From the NCBI GenBank assembly GCA_963681505.1, contig OY811973.1, positions 2,220,349 through 2,284,348 on the forward strand: a stretch of DNA of 64,000 nt, written 5' to 3'. Shown one piece after another: positions 39,601 through 51,756 of the stretch (position 1 is the stretch's first letter; every line of letters begins with the position of its first letter). A program made the translations under genes and the position numbers. Under the pieces are notes generated by a model, which was not told where the DNA came from, searched no databases, and worked only from the letters and a program-made list of their open reading frames with translations. The stretch comes from Eunapius fragilis (taxonomy: Eukaryota; Porifera; Demospongiae; Spongillida; Spongillidae).

Positions 39601-40030
39601 TACCCTGTGGCAACAGTACTAGCTCACAGCATCTTCATATAACACGTTGCATAGTGTTTGCTTACGTTCATAACGTGATCTATATTAAGAAGCGCTCGTT
39701 TCGGACGCCCGCCGCTTGAGGAATGTTAAACTTATTCATGCTTAAATGTGGTGCTGAGGAATGTGGGGCTAACTTCCACACGGTGTACGCGAGTTATGCG
39801 CGGGTCGCGATTTTTTAAATGATATTCACGACCCGGGTCAATTCCTACTATCGTAGTTCCTGATTCTCTGCTACATATGAATTGCTTATACACGCGCGCC
39901 TGCCCGATTATACCGCTTGGCCACTATAATACAACACATGGCCACTAAAATGGCCTCACAATGGTTATTGAATAATTAATTGCGATGTTCCTTGTATAAA
40001 TACAAAAATGATATTAAAAAATTGAGGAAA
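39601..40030. other. Right inner flank of the large element
   Basis: A 50-bp segment at about 39746-39800 is the inverted match of 22780-22850. A short inverted pair, GCGGGTCGCGA / TCACGACCCGGGTC, lies at 39798-39840. No gene seen. Confidence 0.45.
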
Positions 40031-40310
40031 CAAGTAAAGAAAAACATTCTCTAAAGAGAAAGTTGGTGGGATATAGGAATTGGAGGTAAAAAGGAAGAGA
40101 ACAAGGTTTTTGGAAAAGAAAAATGAGACAAAAATCCTATATTCCGTTAGCACTTCTTTTGGTTGTTACATGTACATTTGCTAAATATAGGATTTTTGTC
40201 TCATGTTTCTTTTCCAAAAACCTTGTTCCCTTCCTTTTTACACCACCTTTTCCTCCAATTCCTATATCCCACCAACTTTCTCGTTAGAGAATGTTTTTCT
40301 TTACTTGTAA
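40031..40310. mobile_element. 280-bp palindromic foldback element, right side of the 19-kb block
   Basis: The sequence folds on itself over almost its whole length: ACAAGTAAAGAAAAACATTC at 40033 pairs with the complementary end at 40290-40309, and GAACAAGG, GAAAAGAAAAATGAGAC and CAAAAATCCTATAT pair further in, leaving a loop near 40145-40180. Its right arm is the same sequence as 22150-22282. Confidence 0.85.
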
Positions 40311-40530
40311 GATACTTACTTATTTGCCTTTATAGAATGAATTCCAACAAACAGTACAATGTTGGGGTGCATTAGTTTGCTCAATACGACACATTTCTTA
40401 ATGAACTTTTGTCATATTGCTTGTTTCTCAGTCTCAGCAACTTGGTAGTTCCGTCCTAACCCTAACAGTATTTCATGTAGTTCCTTGGTGACGCAGAAAA
40501 GCCATTCAGCTTCCTTAGTGATGCAGGAAA
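40309..40530 (-). pseudogene. Kinase N-lobe fragment
   Basis: On the minus strand reads VVLSKLMHPNIVLFVGIH, the alpha-C/beta-4 region of a tyrosine-kinase-like kinase, preceded by KELHEILLGLG. It is nearly identical to 63794-64000. A stop follows soon after, and similarity to the other copy ends abruptly at the foldback element. Confidence 0.7.
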
Positions 40531-41781
40531 GCAATTCAGCTTGACCTCATTATTAACTCCACAGGAACCACACACCCTTTCTCCAGGCTCTGATCAAGAC
40601 CTTCCAAAAAGGGGATGGCGTTAAACCTGTACATGGGTGTGACAATGATGCATTTCTCTACACTTATGAGGATTAGGAATACAGCAAATACTGTGGACCG
40701 AGAAATGATTTTTAAAATGCAGCATTGCTTTCCTGTCAACTCATTGGGTGGTAGTTGAAACAGTGTCGATCTTATCTACTTTGTCATCATCAAGAGCTTT
40801 CTATTATTATATAACTGCAGCATTTGAATAGTGGAATTTAGTGCTACATCAATATTTCTATTATCATAATTTCCAGTGTATATTTATATTTGGGGGTACA
40901 TGGCTCTTAATTGGGCCTACTGATAGAACTGTTCCAGTTGCTGTAGATGCCAAAGGTGCATGGCTTTTCAGTTTCAGTGCTAAAAATGGCTATCCTGTGC
41001 AGTATTCATAAAACAACATGCATCATTCAATATGCAAATTATGCCTAGTTAAGTATACAACTCTGATTAATAGAATACCGCTGTATGGTACAGAAAAATA
41101 CCCTGTAAATGGGTAATAATGGCACTTTGAAAAGGTATTCCCAGTTTCATATAATTGTAGAGTATGTCATACTGTGAATCATGTGATTAGACCACAAGAA
41201 ATGAGACAATACATTCAACATTTTGACAACTGCCTTTGCTAATAGAATTTAAAAAGCAAGAAGTCTAATTGTTGCATCCAGGATAGCAATTGTTGATTTT
41301 CAATTACTTTTACATTTGGCTTTTATTAACCATGATTTAACTTTTATATATATTCCTATCTGAACTGTGTCCTATACTTTCCAGTTTTGAAAGAGTTGGC
41401 AACCTTTTGCAAAGTGACAGGTACGCACAAAAGCACGTTTGTAACTGATTGTTACACATGACCATGAGTAGGAAGAGATGTCTTAGTTGTCCTGATAATC
41501 ATATGAACAAGCTGCAAACATTTTTCATAAGCTTCACAGTTCTAAAAACCAGCCTATAGGGTCACTGAATGCTAGCATACTACAGTTTACATTCTAAGCA
41601 GCAGTTCTTTTTCCAAAACTTCTCACTGGACTTTATTTGAAGTAGTAGGCTCAGATTCAACTGTTGCCAGGATATCTATGATAATACAAGAAGAGAAAAA
41701 TGATGATGGTCATTTAATGGAATACAAGCAGAATGTGCATGTGTACATGTGATCATGTTCTGTGCATTTGGTACTGCTGAC
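40531..41781. other. Region 3' of gene C, nothing supported
   Basis: AT-rich. Must contain the missing 3' exons of gene C if it is intact, but no exon could be recognised. A minus frame at 40536-40739 has a hydrophobic stretch only. Confidence 0.4.
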
Positions 41782-42669
41782 CTGGAGAACATGAGTTCAA
41801 GTAATTACCCTTGTATATCACTTTCCTCCATGTTGAATCTCCATTTAACCCCACAGTACACCCAGCACGATAGCCACCAGCATTTTGATCCAGATGGAAA
41901 CAGAGCCTGTGAGAGCAGTCAGGATTGTTGTAGTCACAACTGTTTAGGTTGACAGTTGGAGAAGATGCAAACCCAAAGCTCCATTTAGGATAGCGGTACC
42001 AGTACGCTCCTCCATCATCAATATAAGCTTTTGTTACTGATGACGTTGTTTTCAAAACATTAGATGAGACACCAAATGCTCCCATAGCAAATGAATTTGA
42101 ACCTGAAGAGCTTTTTGCCCCGACAAAGATCAAAGAGGACCCTTGGCAGTTTGCAAAGTCAGCTGATGTTGTTGAATGTGAGTAAGGCTGGTCATAGCAC
42201 TTAGTGAAGCTCTTCTGGATTAGAGTATTCTCAGGATAGTTGTATAGTACTCCACATGATGGAACAGCCACTGCAATTTAACAAGTGTGATTTCATCTAT
42301 AACTGGTTGCACAATTAGATGCAACGATGTGAAGAATAGTGACGATAGAAGCCACCTACTTGTCCTAAATCTTAACTTAATAGTCACCGATTTTTCTTAT
42401 ACTACTGATAAGAATGTTTTAAACTTTTCACATCCCAATCACTATTGACATTAAACTCTCAATCAGTCACAACAGTCAATGCGAAGACTGCCAGCTGCAA
42501 AAAACATACACTTTGTGTATGCATATGATGCATATGCATGTGCGTACGGTATGTCATTTGTGTACAGTGTATTTGTTATATCCGTATGCGTGTGTGCGTG
42601 CGCTTGTATATGTGTGCATGTGTGAGTGAATGTATGCATGTGTGTGTGTGTTTAATTTGTGTCAGTGTT

Positions 42670-42724
<55 letters not shown>

Positions 42725-44277
42725 GTGCGTGTTTGTGTGCATGGATGAGAGTTTGCCAATGTTGGTGTAAACTCAGTCAATTTCTCATCCCACAGTTCCT
42801 ACAACAAACAATTTATAGGGCAGCTAAAATTTAAAAAATCAATACATGCGTTCTCAAGCGTTTACTGTTGCGAATAGTGCATGTGTCTTGAAATTGAAAC
42901 TCTAAACATAGTGATGCGATTCGGCTTACCAGGGGAGCAGGTTGGTAGGTTTTTCCCGCTGTAAATCACTTTTGTCCAGGTCGAGTCACTGTTCAAGCCC
43001 ACAGTACACCCAGCACGATAGCCACCAACGTTTTGATCCAGATGCCAACACATCCTGCTAGCACAATCAGGATTATTATAGTCACAACTGTTCAGGTTCA
43101 CCGTTGAGGAGGATGCAAACCCAAAGCTCCATCCCGAATACCGGTACCAGTACGCACCTCCTGCATCTAGAACAGCCTTATTATGTTCGAAGGTGGTCTT
43201 AAAGACGTTTGATGTCACACCGAAGGCTCCAATGGCAAACGAGCTTGCACTTTTAGATGTCTTTGCCCCTACAAAGACGTACTCTGATCCAGAGCATGCG
43301 GCCAGGTTAGCAGAAGAAGTAACATGGGAGTAGGGCTGCTCGTAACATTTAACGTAGCCCTTTTGGAGAAGATCACTCTCCTTGTAATCGTACTGAACGC
43401 CGCAGGTAGGTAGAGAAGCTGGAAACTATACAATTATAGCAATCATGTCTAGCACGTAAATAAACAAACAGCATCAGTGTTACCACTAAATTTCGTGGTG
43501 AGTAAAGAAAAAAAAAGTCCTCTTTCATAAAATACTAATCTAACTGAAGAAGGATCTAATGTTTAGATGTCGTTACAGTCAATATATAACATTCTTATAT
43601 ATATCTACTGCTAACACACATGCACTATTTGATAACAACCCCATACTTCAGTGTTATCAGTTACCAATACAAAGTAGTAAGAAGCGTTTATATGACTACG
43701 TTAGAGAGTGTGTTCAACTGATTGCAATCAAGTAACAATAATGCACGCCCAACCCAATATAGCATGGAATAATCAAATTTGAAGGCAAAAACCTGCCCAC
43801 ATTCTAACTCACATTTGTAGATCACTTTCCTCCACGTGGAGTCACCGTTCAGCCCTACAGTGCACCCAGCACGATAGCCACCAAATTGTTGATCCAAATG
43901 AAAACACAGCCTGCTAGAGCAGTCTGGATTGTTGTAGTCACAACTGTTCAAGTTTACATTTGATGACGATGCAAACCCAAAGCTCCATCCAGGATAACGA
44001 TACCAGTAAGTGCCTCCAACCGCATCATAGTACGCTTGAGAGATGGAGTATGTATTTTTGAAGACAGTGACTGAAGCCCCAAAAGCTCCAATTGAAAAAT
44101 CATTAGCATCTGATGAGCGTTTGGCTCCAACAAAGACAAATTCAGAGCCAGCACATGCATTGAGATCCGCTGAACTTGTGTAATGGCTATAGGGCTGGTC
44201 ATAGCATTTGACAAAACCCTTTTGGATGAGAGTGCTCTCCAAATAGTTGTACACCACACCAATAGATGGAACAGAGG
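41782..44277 (-). CDS. Gene C: three tandem copies of an unrecognised extracellular domain (partial gene)
   Basis: Three exons, 43813-44277, 42930-43418 and 41782-42270, each encode one about 155-163 residue domain and are flanked by phase-1 introns, so they splice to one another in frame. Shared features: an N-terminal CxQxPYSH-type start (KCYDQPYSHYTSSADL), FVGAK, GAFG, YWYRY then WSFGFASS, NLNSCDYNNPDC, LCFHLDQ..GGYRAGCTVGLN and a W.KVIY end. The last two exons are exactly 489 nt. Six or more conserved Cys and no Lys-rich core suggest a disulphide-bonded secreted domain. I have seen GGYRxG..LN..W.K.IY patterns in aquatic invertebrate proteins but cannot name the family. Neither the signal-peptide exon upstream nor the terminal exon was found. 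Confidence 0.7.
42675..42722. repeat. (TG)n microsatellite in a gene C intron
   Basis: TG-rich tract of imperfect TGTG units from about 42580, pure at 42675-42722. Confidence 0.9.
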
Positions 44278-44955
44278 CTGTGAAAGAGACAAATGTAATT
44301 TCGTCATAAGGCTATCAAGCAAAGTTATTAGGATCAACAACGAGATAATAATGGAACAAGATCGTAATTCTCATTAAGAATATAACACTATAAAGTATTA
44401 TAAGGATGAAGAATTGAATATTCTGGTTTTGTTCAGGCATACACTAAAGCAATCAACCTAGACCGACCCTCTCTGTAGCAAGGCCTTTGCATTATACATG
44501 TATAAGCTCTGTCATGTTCATTGTTGTATAATGATACCTTTGGCTCACAGCAAGCTTGGCCAAATGTGAAAAGGTATGGTGGGCCACCTGACCACAGGCT
44601 CCATGCTCCCACAGCCATTGGGGTACATGCTCGTTTTTAAGCCCATTGTACTTCTGGTCATGGTATAATAATTAACATTATGAATTGTTCAATTAGTTAG
44701 GGATGCAGCAGGTACATATGACTCAGTATGCTTCCAGTAGAGCAGCTTACCAATCATACTTGGTGGTGGTGGTGGTGGTGGTGGTGGTGGTGGTGGTGGT
44801 GGTGGTGGTGGTGGTGGTGGTGGTGGTGGTGGTGGTGGTGGTGGTGGTGGTGGTGGTGGTGGTGGTGATGGTGGTGATAGTGGTGATGGTGATGATGGTG
44901 ATGATGGTGATGATGATGGTGATGATGATGATGATGATGATGATGGTGATGATGG

Positions 44956-44993
<38 letters not shown>

Positions 44994-45367
44994 GTGATGG
45001 TGGTGATGGTGATGATGATGATGATGATGATGACTACCACCAGTAACTTGTAACGTTAACGTTATTAAGCAACTTGATGTTCACCTATGTCACAAGGTGA
45101 GGGGGTGGGTCATCATAACAAATACTTTAGCGCAAGCGATAATATTGCCGAGCTGTATTAGTGCAAATGATATGATATGATATGTAGCTATACAAAGATA
45201 GTCTTGCCTTGTGAGGGGCCAAATTTGGTCCCTTTATTGTCATGCCTGAGTGCAGAAGCCATTGACGGCATTCCAACCTAGGTGGGAGGCAGGATGGAGT
45301 GTGTGCGATTGTGTATCTATGTGGAATGTGTGTGGGTGTGCCACGGTGTTCTTTGTACTTATCCCTT
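44278..45367. other. Upstream of gene C, mostly low complexity
   Basis: No exon found that would begin gene C. Contains the GGT/GAT tract at 44761-45032, listed separately. Confidence 0.4.
44761..45032. repeat. (GGT)n grading into (GAT)n trinucleotide repeat
   Basis: About 105 bp of pure GGT, then mixed GGT/GAT, then mostly GAT, ending GATGATGACTACC. The gradient suggests stepwise mutation from one pure repeat. Confidence 0.95.
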
Positions 45368-45632
45368 GTGACAGGGGGTCATAGTGGAGAGGGACCAGGG
45401 TGTTATAGTGGAGAGGGACCAGGGGAGTTATAGTGGGGACCAGGGGGTTATAGTGGAGAGGGACCAGGGGGGTTATAGTGGAGAGGGACCAGGGGGGTTA
45501 TAGTGGAGAGGGACCAGGGGGTTATAGTGGAGAGGGACCAGGGGGTTATAGTGGAGAGGGACCAGGGTGCTATAATGGAGAGGGACCAGGGGGTTATAGT
45601 GGAGAGGGACCAGGGAATTATGCTGGAGAGGG
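45368..45632. repeat. 24-bp minisatellite, about 10 copies
   Basis: Unit TTATAGTGGAGAGGGACCAG with a G-run of 2 to 6. In one plus frame the right-hand units read GGYSGEGP, but G-run length changes break the frame in the left half, so coding is doubtful. Confidence 0.85.
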
Positions 45633-45990
45633 AGAGATGGGGGATGGGTGGTTACAGTTAGGAGAAAAATAACAGGGGTGGGACATAGTGAGGAGAAGGG
45701 ATGGAGAGGAGTAATGTATGAGCAGCTGAAAGTGTCCTGCAATAGCCACATTTCTCATTCCCATGTCTACAACATGTAGTGTGCTTGGCACTGCCATCTC
45801 GTGTGATGTTTGCATCGTGTTAGCCATTTGTTTAAAAGCAGTTAGTTAATTGTTCTTGAATATAGTTTACGGTAGAATCTTGTTGTCGACATTGGATATT
45901 GGATATTGGTACATGAGCATAGCATGATGACTTGCATGTAGTTGTACATTTCTTCCAATCTGTGTTACTTGCTCATCTTAATTTCAACAG

Positions 45991-46115
45991 ACAAGCAACC
46001 AATGACATCTCAAGCCTCTGGAGCTAGTAGCTGTGGTGGTGCTTGTATTGGGGCCATCATTGAAGCCATCCTTGGTGCCATATTGGTAGATCAATTTATT
46101 TGCAACGCACCATGA
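45991..46115 (+). CDS. Possible terminal exon of an unidentified plus-strand gene
   Basis: A good acceptor (TTTCAACAG|AC) is followed by 40 open codons to a TGA, reading CGGACIGAIIEAILGAIL near its middle, a small hydrophobic Gly/Ala/Ile segment flanked by Cys. It could end a small membrane or lysosomal-type protein, perhaps joined to the GGYSGEGP minisatellite frame upstream. No upstream exon or start was confirmed. Confidence 0.3.
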
Positions 46116-46397
46116 GGACTCTATAACTGTATGTTCCTATTTTCTTTTTCATGCTGTTGAATTTTCAAATTGGCAGCTTGATATTAAGTGCCTTTCATAA
46201 GTAGAGCACATTTGATTCAGTATTATACTTGTAAAACTTGCTGACCACATTCTGGTTCGCAACTGCTTCATTATAATCAGTTTGCATGGGAAGTGCAGAA
46301 CATATGCCTTCATTTGTCATTATGCGCTTAAGTACTTACTTATCTGTAGCATTCTGTTTGAATATAGCAAAAAAAGTGCTCGTTCAACTGATAGAAG

Positions 46398-46403
46398 TTT
46401 AAT
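46398..46403 (-). terminator. Variant poly(A) signal ATTAAA of gene D
   Basis: ATTAAA on the minus strand 100 bp past the gene D stop codon; the commonest natural variant of AATAAA. Confidence 0.4.
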
Positions 46404-46502
46404 GAAATACACAAATTAATATACAACACTTAACTAAATCTGAGCCCGTCCCCCCACAAGCACGATCCTATCCATTGGTAAGATACTATATTGTACAGCA
46501 AC

Positions 46503-47680
46503 TCAATAATTTAGGCAGTTATCACCATACATCGAGTACTTCCATTTCGTTGAAAACTTGTTAGACACCACATAATCTTTCTGCTGACCCTCAATGACTG
46601 AATCATTTGGAGTAAGGACCTCTGCAATCCTTCCACCTTGAGAATTGCCGGCATACAGACACATCTTGCTCGAGCGCTCCCAGTTTAAGGTGGAAAGGGC
46701 CGCCACAAAGGTGCGCTGCTTCCGGCCATCTCCAGGGTTTAGTGAGAGTGTGTAGTAGTCACCACTCTGCCCATTGTATGCTCCAGTGTAGCTCTGAATG
46801 TCAGCATAGATGTTCCAGAACTGACCTAAAACACATCAGAAATGCGACATGGTATTATTTGAATAAATAGAATTAGGGGTACTATTAAAAAAACCAACGT
46901 TTTCTCCCTTTCCCATACGCTCCCCTTACCCTTGCCCTGCAATTTCTATTGTAGCCATATTAAGAACACATACATGAATGAAATCAACCCCCAGATATTC
47001 AAGATGATTGTATTTCAATAATGTATTTAAAATGGCCATTGAATTTAGTAAATCACAGTGGATGCACTGTCAAAAAGGTAAATGCTTCCGAGCAGTAGGT
47101 GAACATACCCAGTAGCCCATGTGAACTTCCTCCTGTGGTTATGAGGCTGCGTCTAACCACAATTTTCATCGTGCGTGCGATGAATGGGATCTCATCCACA
47201 TCCCACAGGGTCCCATTCTGACAGTCCACCCGCAGAGCAAGGCTCTGGCCACCACTGCAACTAGGGATGGCAACTTGTACCGAGGCACCTCCATATTTAC
47301 CCACCGTGACGCCATTGCTTGCATATTCCTGGTTAGGTCCTAAGGGTGTGCTATTCACAACAGTGGTACATTGGAAGTTAATGCTGACATCAATGCAACG
47401 GTTGGCGAGGTCGGTTGTACGGATGGAGACCTCATCAATAACATTGATGTCTGGATGACCGGGGACTGAGGCATAGTGGGCATTAATTGAGGTACAGTTG
47501 TTTGAGACGAGGCTGAAATATTTGTCTGCTATCCCACAGATCTCATAGCACAGTGAGGCTTTTGACAGGGGGTGTGCCGATGGTAAGAGGAGATGGACAT
47601 TGAGCAAGGGATCGGCGACCACTGTATCATCAACTTCATTAGCAATTACTGTTTGTGTGTGTATTATATGTGTGCGTGTG

Positions 47681-47724
<44 letters not shown>

Positions 47725-48538
47725 ATGTGTGCGTATGTGTTTTGTGCATATTTTTGGTTCGAACACAAGGAATAGAAAATTCACCGCATTAAGCATCAGT
47801 ATCATTCAACTTTCCCTTTCAGTAATCCCAAGGGTGACAGTCATTGAACATCAACTTATTGAAGACTTCCTAAAAATCCCAACTCGATGGGTTTAATGAT
47901 ATTAGCTCTGAGCTTGGAATGCGCAGCACCAATGCCAACACTACACACAAGCAAACGCACACATACACACATACATATTTACACATACATATTCACACAC
48001 ACAAACACGTGCACACACAATAACACAATGGAGACTTTGTGTTAGTTTTAGTCTGAACACATAGCTTAAAATGGTTGGTGGTGGGTTTTAACACTGGCAC
48101 ACATAAGTTATTGTGCACTTGAATCCATTAGTAAGAGAATGAAAGATATTGTAGCTCCTTGTGGGGCCAGTTAAAGTCTAACACTCTCTGGTGGATTACT
48201 TCAACCAGATTGATTATTCAAACTTTTAGGGTAACCTGAGTGATGGACCAATCCAAATGGAATAGTATTTATAGCATAGACGGAATTACATGAGCCACAC
48301 GTCAGTTTTGTGCAATGGTAGTATAATTGTCATGCAAACAGATCTAGGTGAGTAGCCAGGATATTGTACATTGTATCATGATAGTCAATAAATGAATTTC
48401 AATACCCTATCTAGCATCACCATAAACTTTTTTTTACTTTTAAGCATGCCTATTGTTTCTTCTAATGTGAGTGGTAGTATTTGCATGTAACCAAGATTAT
48501 GAGGATGGAAGTGCATTGATTTGCAAAATAAGTACAAC

Positions 48539-48584
<46 letters not shown>

Positions 48585-51516
48585 TGTGCATGTGTGTGTG
48601 TGCATGTGCATCTGTTCTTGTGGGCTATACATGATCTAAAACGTACCACAGCTGCCCCAGTTAGTATTGATGTAGCCAACTGCACAAACAGTACACCTCG
48701 TGGCGTTGAAGCATTGAAGGCAGTTTGGGATGGACACTGAGCAATTCACTGTAAAACAGGACAAGGTGAGTACATATGGCATGAATGGAGGTGGGCATTA
48801 ATAAGGTATATATATATAGGAGGAAGGCGACATGGGGAAGATTCAAAGGAGAAGACAAAAAAGTGTTTCCTCCAAACTGGTTATGTTTTGTTTGTACCCA
48901 ATTTTATATCTTCCAGAATTAAGTATTAATCAGTTGCACAATCAAAAGATAATGAACACCACAGACATTATAGCAAATTATTTACTAGTGGTATACCCTC
49001 AACTGAAATTCTGTTGTTGTTGATTCTCATTGCAGAAAGTCATCCTTCGCATTTAACAAAAACGATTGTTCAAATATCTAACTAAAAGCCGTACGATTTA
49101 ACAGCAAGCCAATGGGTCAAGGTTTTAAGTTTGGTTTGAACTGGAACTGTGTAGTTGAGACATGCATGAAACCAAATGTTGGTTTGACATATCTTATTTG
49201 TAGTCCTAGTCTTCCATCATCCAGAGGGCTAGCCAGTGTTCCATCCTCCAGTGGGCTACCATCATCCATCCAGAGGACTAGCCACTGTTCCATCATCCAG
49301 AAGGCTATCCAACTAGAGTGTTCCATCATTCAGCTAGAGGACTAGCTAGTGTTCCATCATCCCCAAAGGACTAGTCTTTGTTCCATCATCAGATACCATA
49401 AGCCAGGGATCCACATTTCTGTGTATACCTAAGTGGTGGCCCCAGCCAATAGCCTCTTGACAACCCAGTCTGATATACTGCCAACTGGCTTTATAACATC
49501 CATCTCTGTCATTCACACAATGATTTGCTAAGGACACATGATGTGGCTGACCTCTCAGGTTTATGAGCTCAACATAATATACTTCTGATTTCTTGGATGC
49601 CACATTACCCAAACCCTTTACCAATTAAGGTATTGAAGGATGTGGTTAATCTTTTAACCAATGGTAGAAGTCCATTAGAAGTTGCCATTAGTTTTGGCTG
49701 GAGTGTCAGTGGCTGCTCTTATTGCCTGCAGAAAATAGGCAGCAGAATTAATTAATACTTCAGTGCTTGTGCCCAAGCAGTGCTGGAACTATGACCACTC
49801 TTGATGCATGTGCTTGCATTTGGGAGATGACAGTTTTTGAGATGATGATTTTGTGACTTTAAAGAGCGACCTCATGCAGTAATGCCTTTTATCGTCACAC
49901 CAAACCATACTGGATCAGTCCCTAGCTTCTTCACTTCCCTGAGCTACATGTATACTACCATGCATCAGCCAACGTGCTCTGGGGCCCCTGGTATTTACGC
50001 TTGCTCTCCATCCCTATATATTATTTTAAATTGCAATGCCAGAAAGGTAGCAAAGGCAGTTTCGTATTAATCATGCATGCAAACAACGTCACAGGTGCGG
50101 ATGTATAACGTCACCTCGACGCTTTTACACAGGAAAAAATAGTTATTCTCAGGAATGATTCATCAAATATATTCATACCGCTTGTAAGTAAACGGTGAAT
50201 ACGTTTGATGGCCAAGGTTCCCGGGAGTCGCACACACATCCTGCTAGCGCTATCAACATGTGGTACGTGTAAAACCACAGATATAACATCAACGCGGTTA
50301 ACATAGAGATCCATTGTTAACAGTAAGCAGGGAGGACTGGATAATTGCATAGCTTTATGAGGTAAATTAGACAACGCGTGACTATATAAACTGCATGACA
50401 TGCAATTTACCACAGCTGCAGGAGCTTTGGTACTGATTAGGTGAACAAGACGTTAGGCAGGGCGGAACTGTGGGTACAAAGTTACCACACTGTGTTCCTG
50501 TGTAACCAGGTGGACAAATGCACACTGATCCACTGCAGGTTCCTCCATTTTGACACTGACAAGCTGATGCATGGAATAGAGGATGAATGGTAACCATGAT
50601 ATATATACAGTAGGAGATGACCTTTGCATCCTATAGCTTACCTGTACAGCTGGTCCCTCCATACACCACACTACCAGTGCAGTTACATGCACAGGCATCA
50701 CTTCTTAGTACACCACCATTCTGACAGCTCAGAGAACATTGGACTGGAGGCAATGGAGTAAGAAGTGATTACATGTGGAGAGGGATTTTGGAGTCACTCC
50801 TGTTCTTACCACATGTTCTGCTCGCATCAGGATATGATGATGGTGGACATGCATTGATACATGTGCCATCAGACTGGTAGTAATTGCAACAAGCTGTGCT
50901 GTAGCTATTCCCCGTAGTAGGGTAATTGGTATCAGTCATATAGCACAGTGGTTGAGAACATCCAGTGCAGCCTGAAGAAGGAGATACAAACTTATATTGT
51001 ATGCATGGTCCCCCATTATTGTAACTAACTGTTGCAATGGTTGACCGCATCAGTGCTCCGAGGTGGAGAACTGAAGGTGGGGTTCAGGCAGTAGCCACAG
51101 TCTGTTCTATTATTGGCACTGACTGCGGCAGAGGTAGATGTCAGAGTCGTTCTGTCGAACACAGTAGCCTCCAAGAAGATTGACGTGGCGCTCCACACAG
51201 AATTGACACACTCGAACTCAAACTGGCCGTACACCGGTCCTACTCCATTATTGGTGTAGTACGCCACTATAGAAACGAAGCGATACTGATTGCGTATGCC
51301 AGAGCTCGACGCACACACGACGCGGTACTTGAACCCCTCGGGTGCCGTCTGAAGCACAATGACGAAAGACGATGAGGCCTGTCCAGTTCCCGCAAAATTT
51401 GCGGAGATCAGATTTTCCACTTGCGTGCTGTTAGAAAGACTATTACATCCCGCCTGCTGGGCAACTGTTAGCGATGCAAGACAACCCAGAGCCAACAACA
51501 CTTCCTCCATCTTCAT
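46503..51516 (-). CDS. Gene D: secreted protein with N-terminal family module, EGF pair and ITIH-C-like domain
   Basis: Seven exons in phase: 51030-51516, 50810-50971, 50642-50743, 50411-50563, 48647-48748, 47109-47648, 46503-46825 (1,869 nt, 622 aa). Signal peptide ending near VAQQ; the gene A-type domain; Cys-rich module (TACCNYY); one variant EGF exon ([14 protein letters not shown]); one classical EGF exon ([19 protein letters not shown]); a Cys-rich 34-residue exon ([17 protein letters not shown]); then a 540-nt exon and the last exon. Those two read SLCYEICGIADKYFSLVSNN ... SSHGLLGQFWNI ... KDYVVSNKFSTKWKY. CY..G, HGLLGQF and DYxV are, as I know it, marks of the inter-alpha-trypsin inhibitor heavy-chain C-terminal domain, here without the usual VIT/VWA parts. 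A second in-frame ATG (51510) matches the start of gene A. Confidence 0.82.
48542..48604. repeat. (TG)n microsatellite in gene D
   Basis: Lies in the intron between the Cys-rich small exon and the 540-nt exon. Another tract at 47681-47722 touches the acceptor of the 540-nt exon; gene E has a comparable tract at the same place. Confidence 0.9.
48760..50400 (-). other. Large intron of gene D
   Basis: Imperfect repeats of ATCATCCAG..GGCTAGCCAGTGTTCC at 49210-49390. Otherwise no exon seen; the equivalent gene E intron also has none, so no EGF pair appears to be hidden here. Confidence 0.45.
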
Positions 51517-51559
51517 CGTTGCCGCCTAGCACCGGTTATTCTATTTAATATACACGGCC

Positions 51560-51636
51560 AAATCGGCTACCGATCTTACGTGATACGCTAATGAGGCGGA
51601 AGAATTAGTGAATCACGTAAGATCGGTAGCCGATTT
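51560..51636. promoter_or_regulatory. Perfect 25-bp inverted repeat just upstream of gene D
   Basis: 51560-51584 and 51612-51636 are exact reverse complements (core ATCGGCTACCGATCTTACGT) with a 27-bp loop; the inner half of each arm is itself palindromic (ATCGGCTACCGAT). The nearer arm is 44 bp from the ATG. Could be a hairpin/cruciform, a paired factor-binding site, or a minimal MITE. Confidence 0.75.
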
Positions 51637-51756
51637 GATTCGAATGTGTAGAAAATTGGCTGTGTATACCGTATACGTATGATGATTTATATACATATGT
51701 TATGGCTTCTTGAGCATTTGACAGCAAGCAAACATTGCAGCAAGTTTAGTAGCTGG

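Noticed and set aside
50111-50413. Minus-strand 100-codon ORF after the gene D EGF exon
   Set aside because: It starts inside the exon donor and runs through the intron; gene E splices directly to the equivalent downstream exon.
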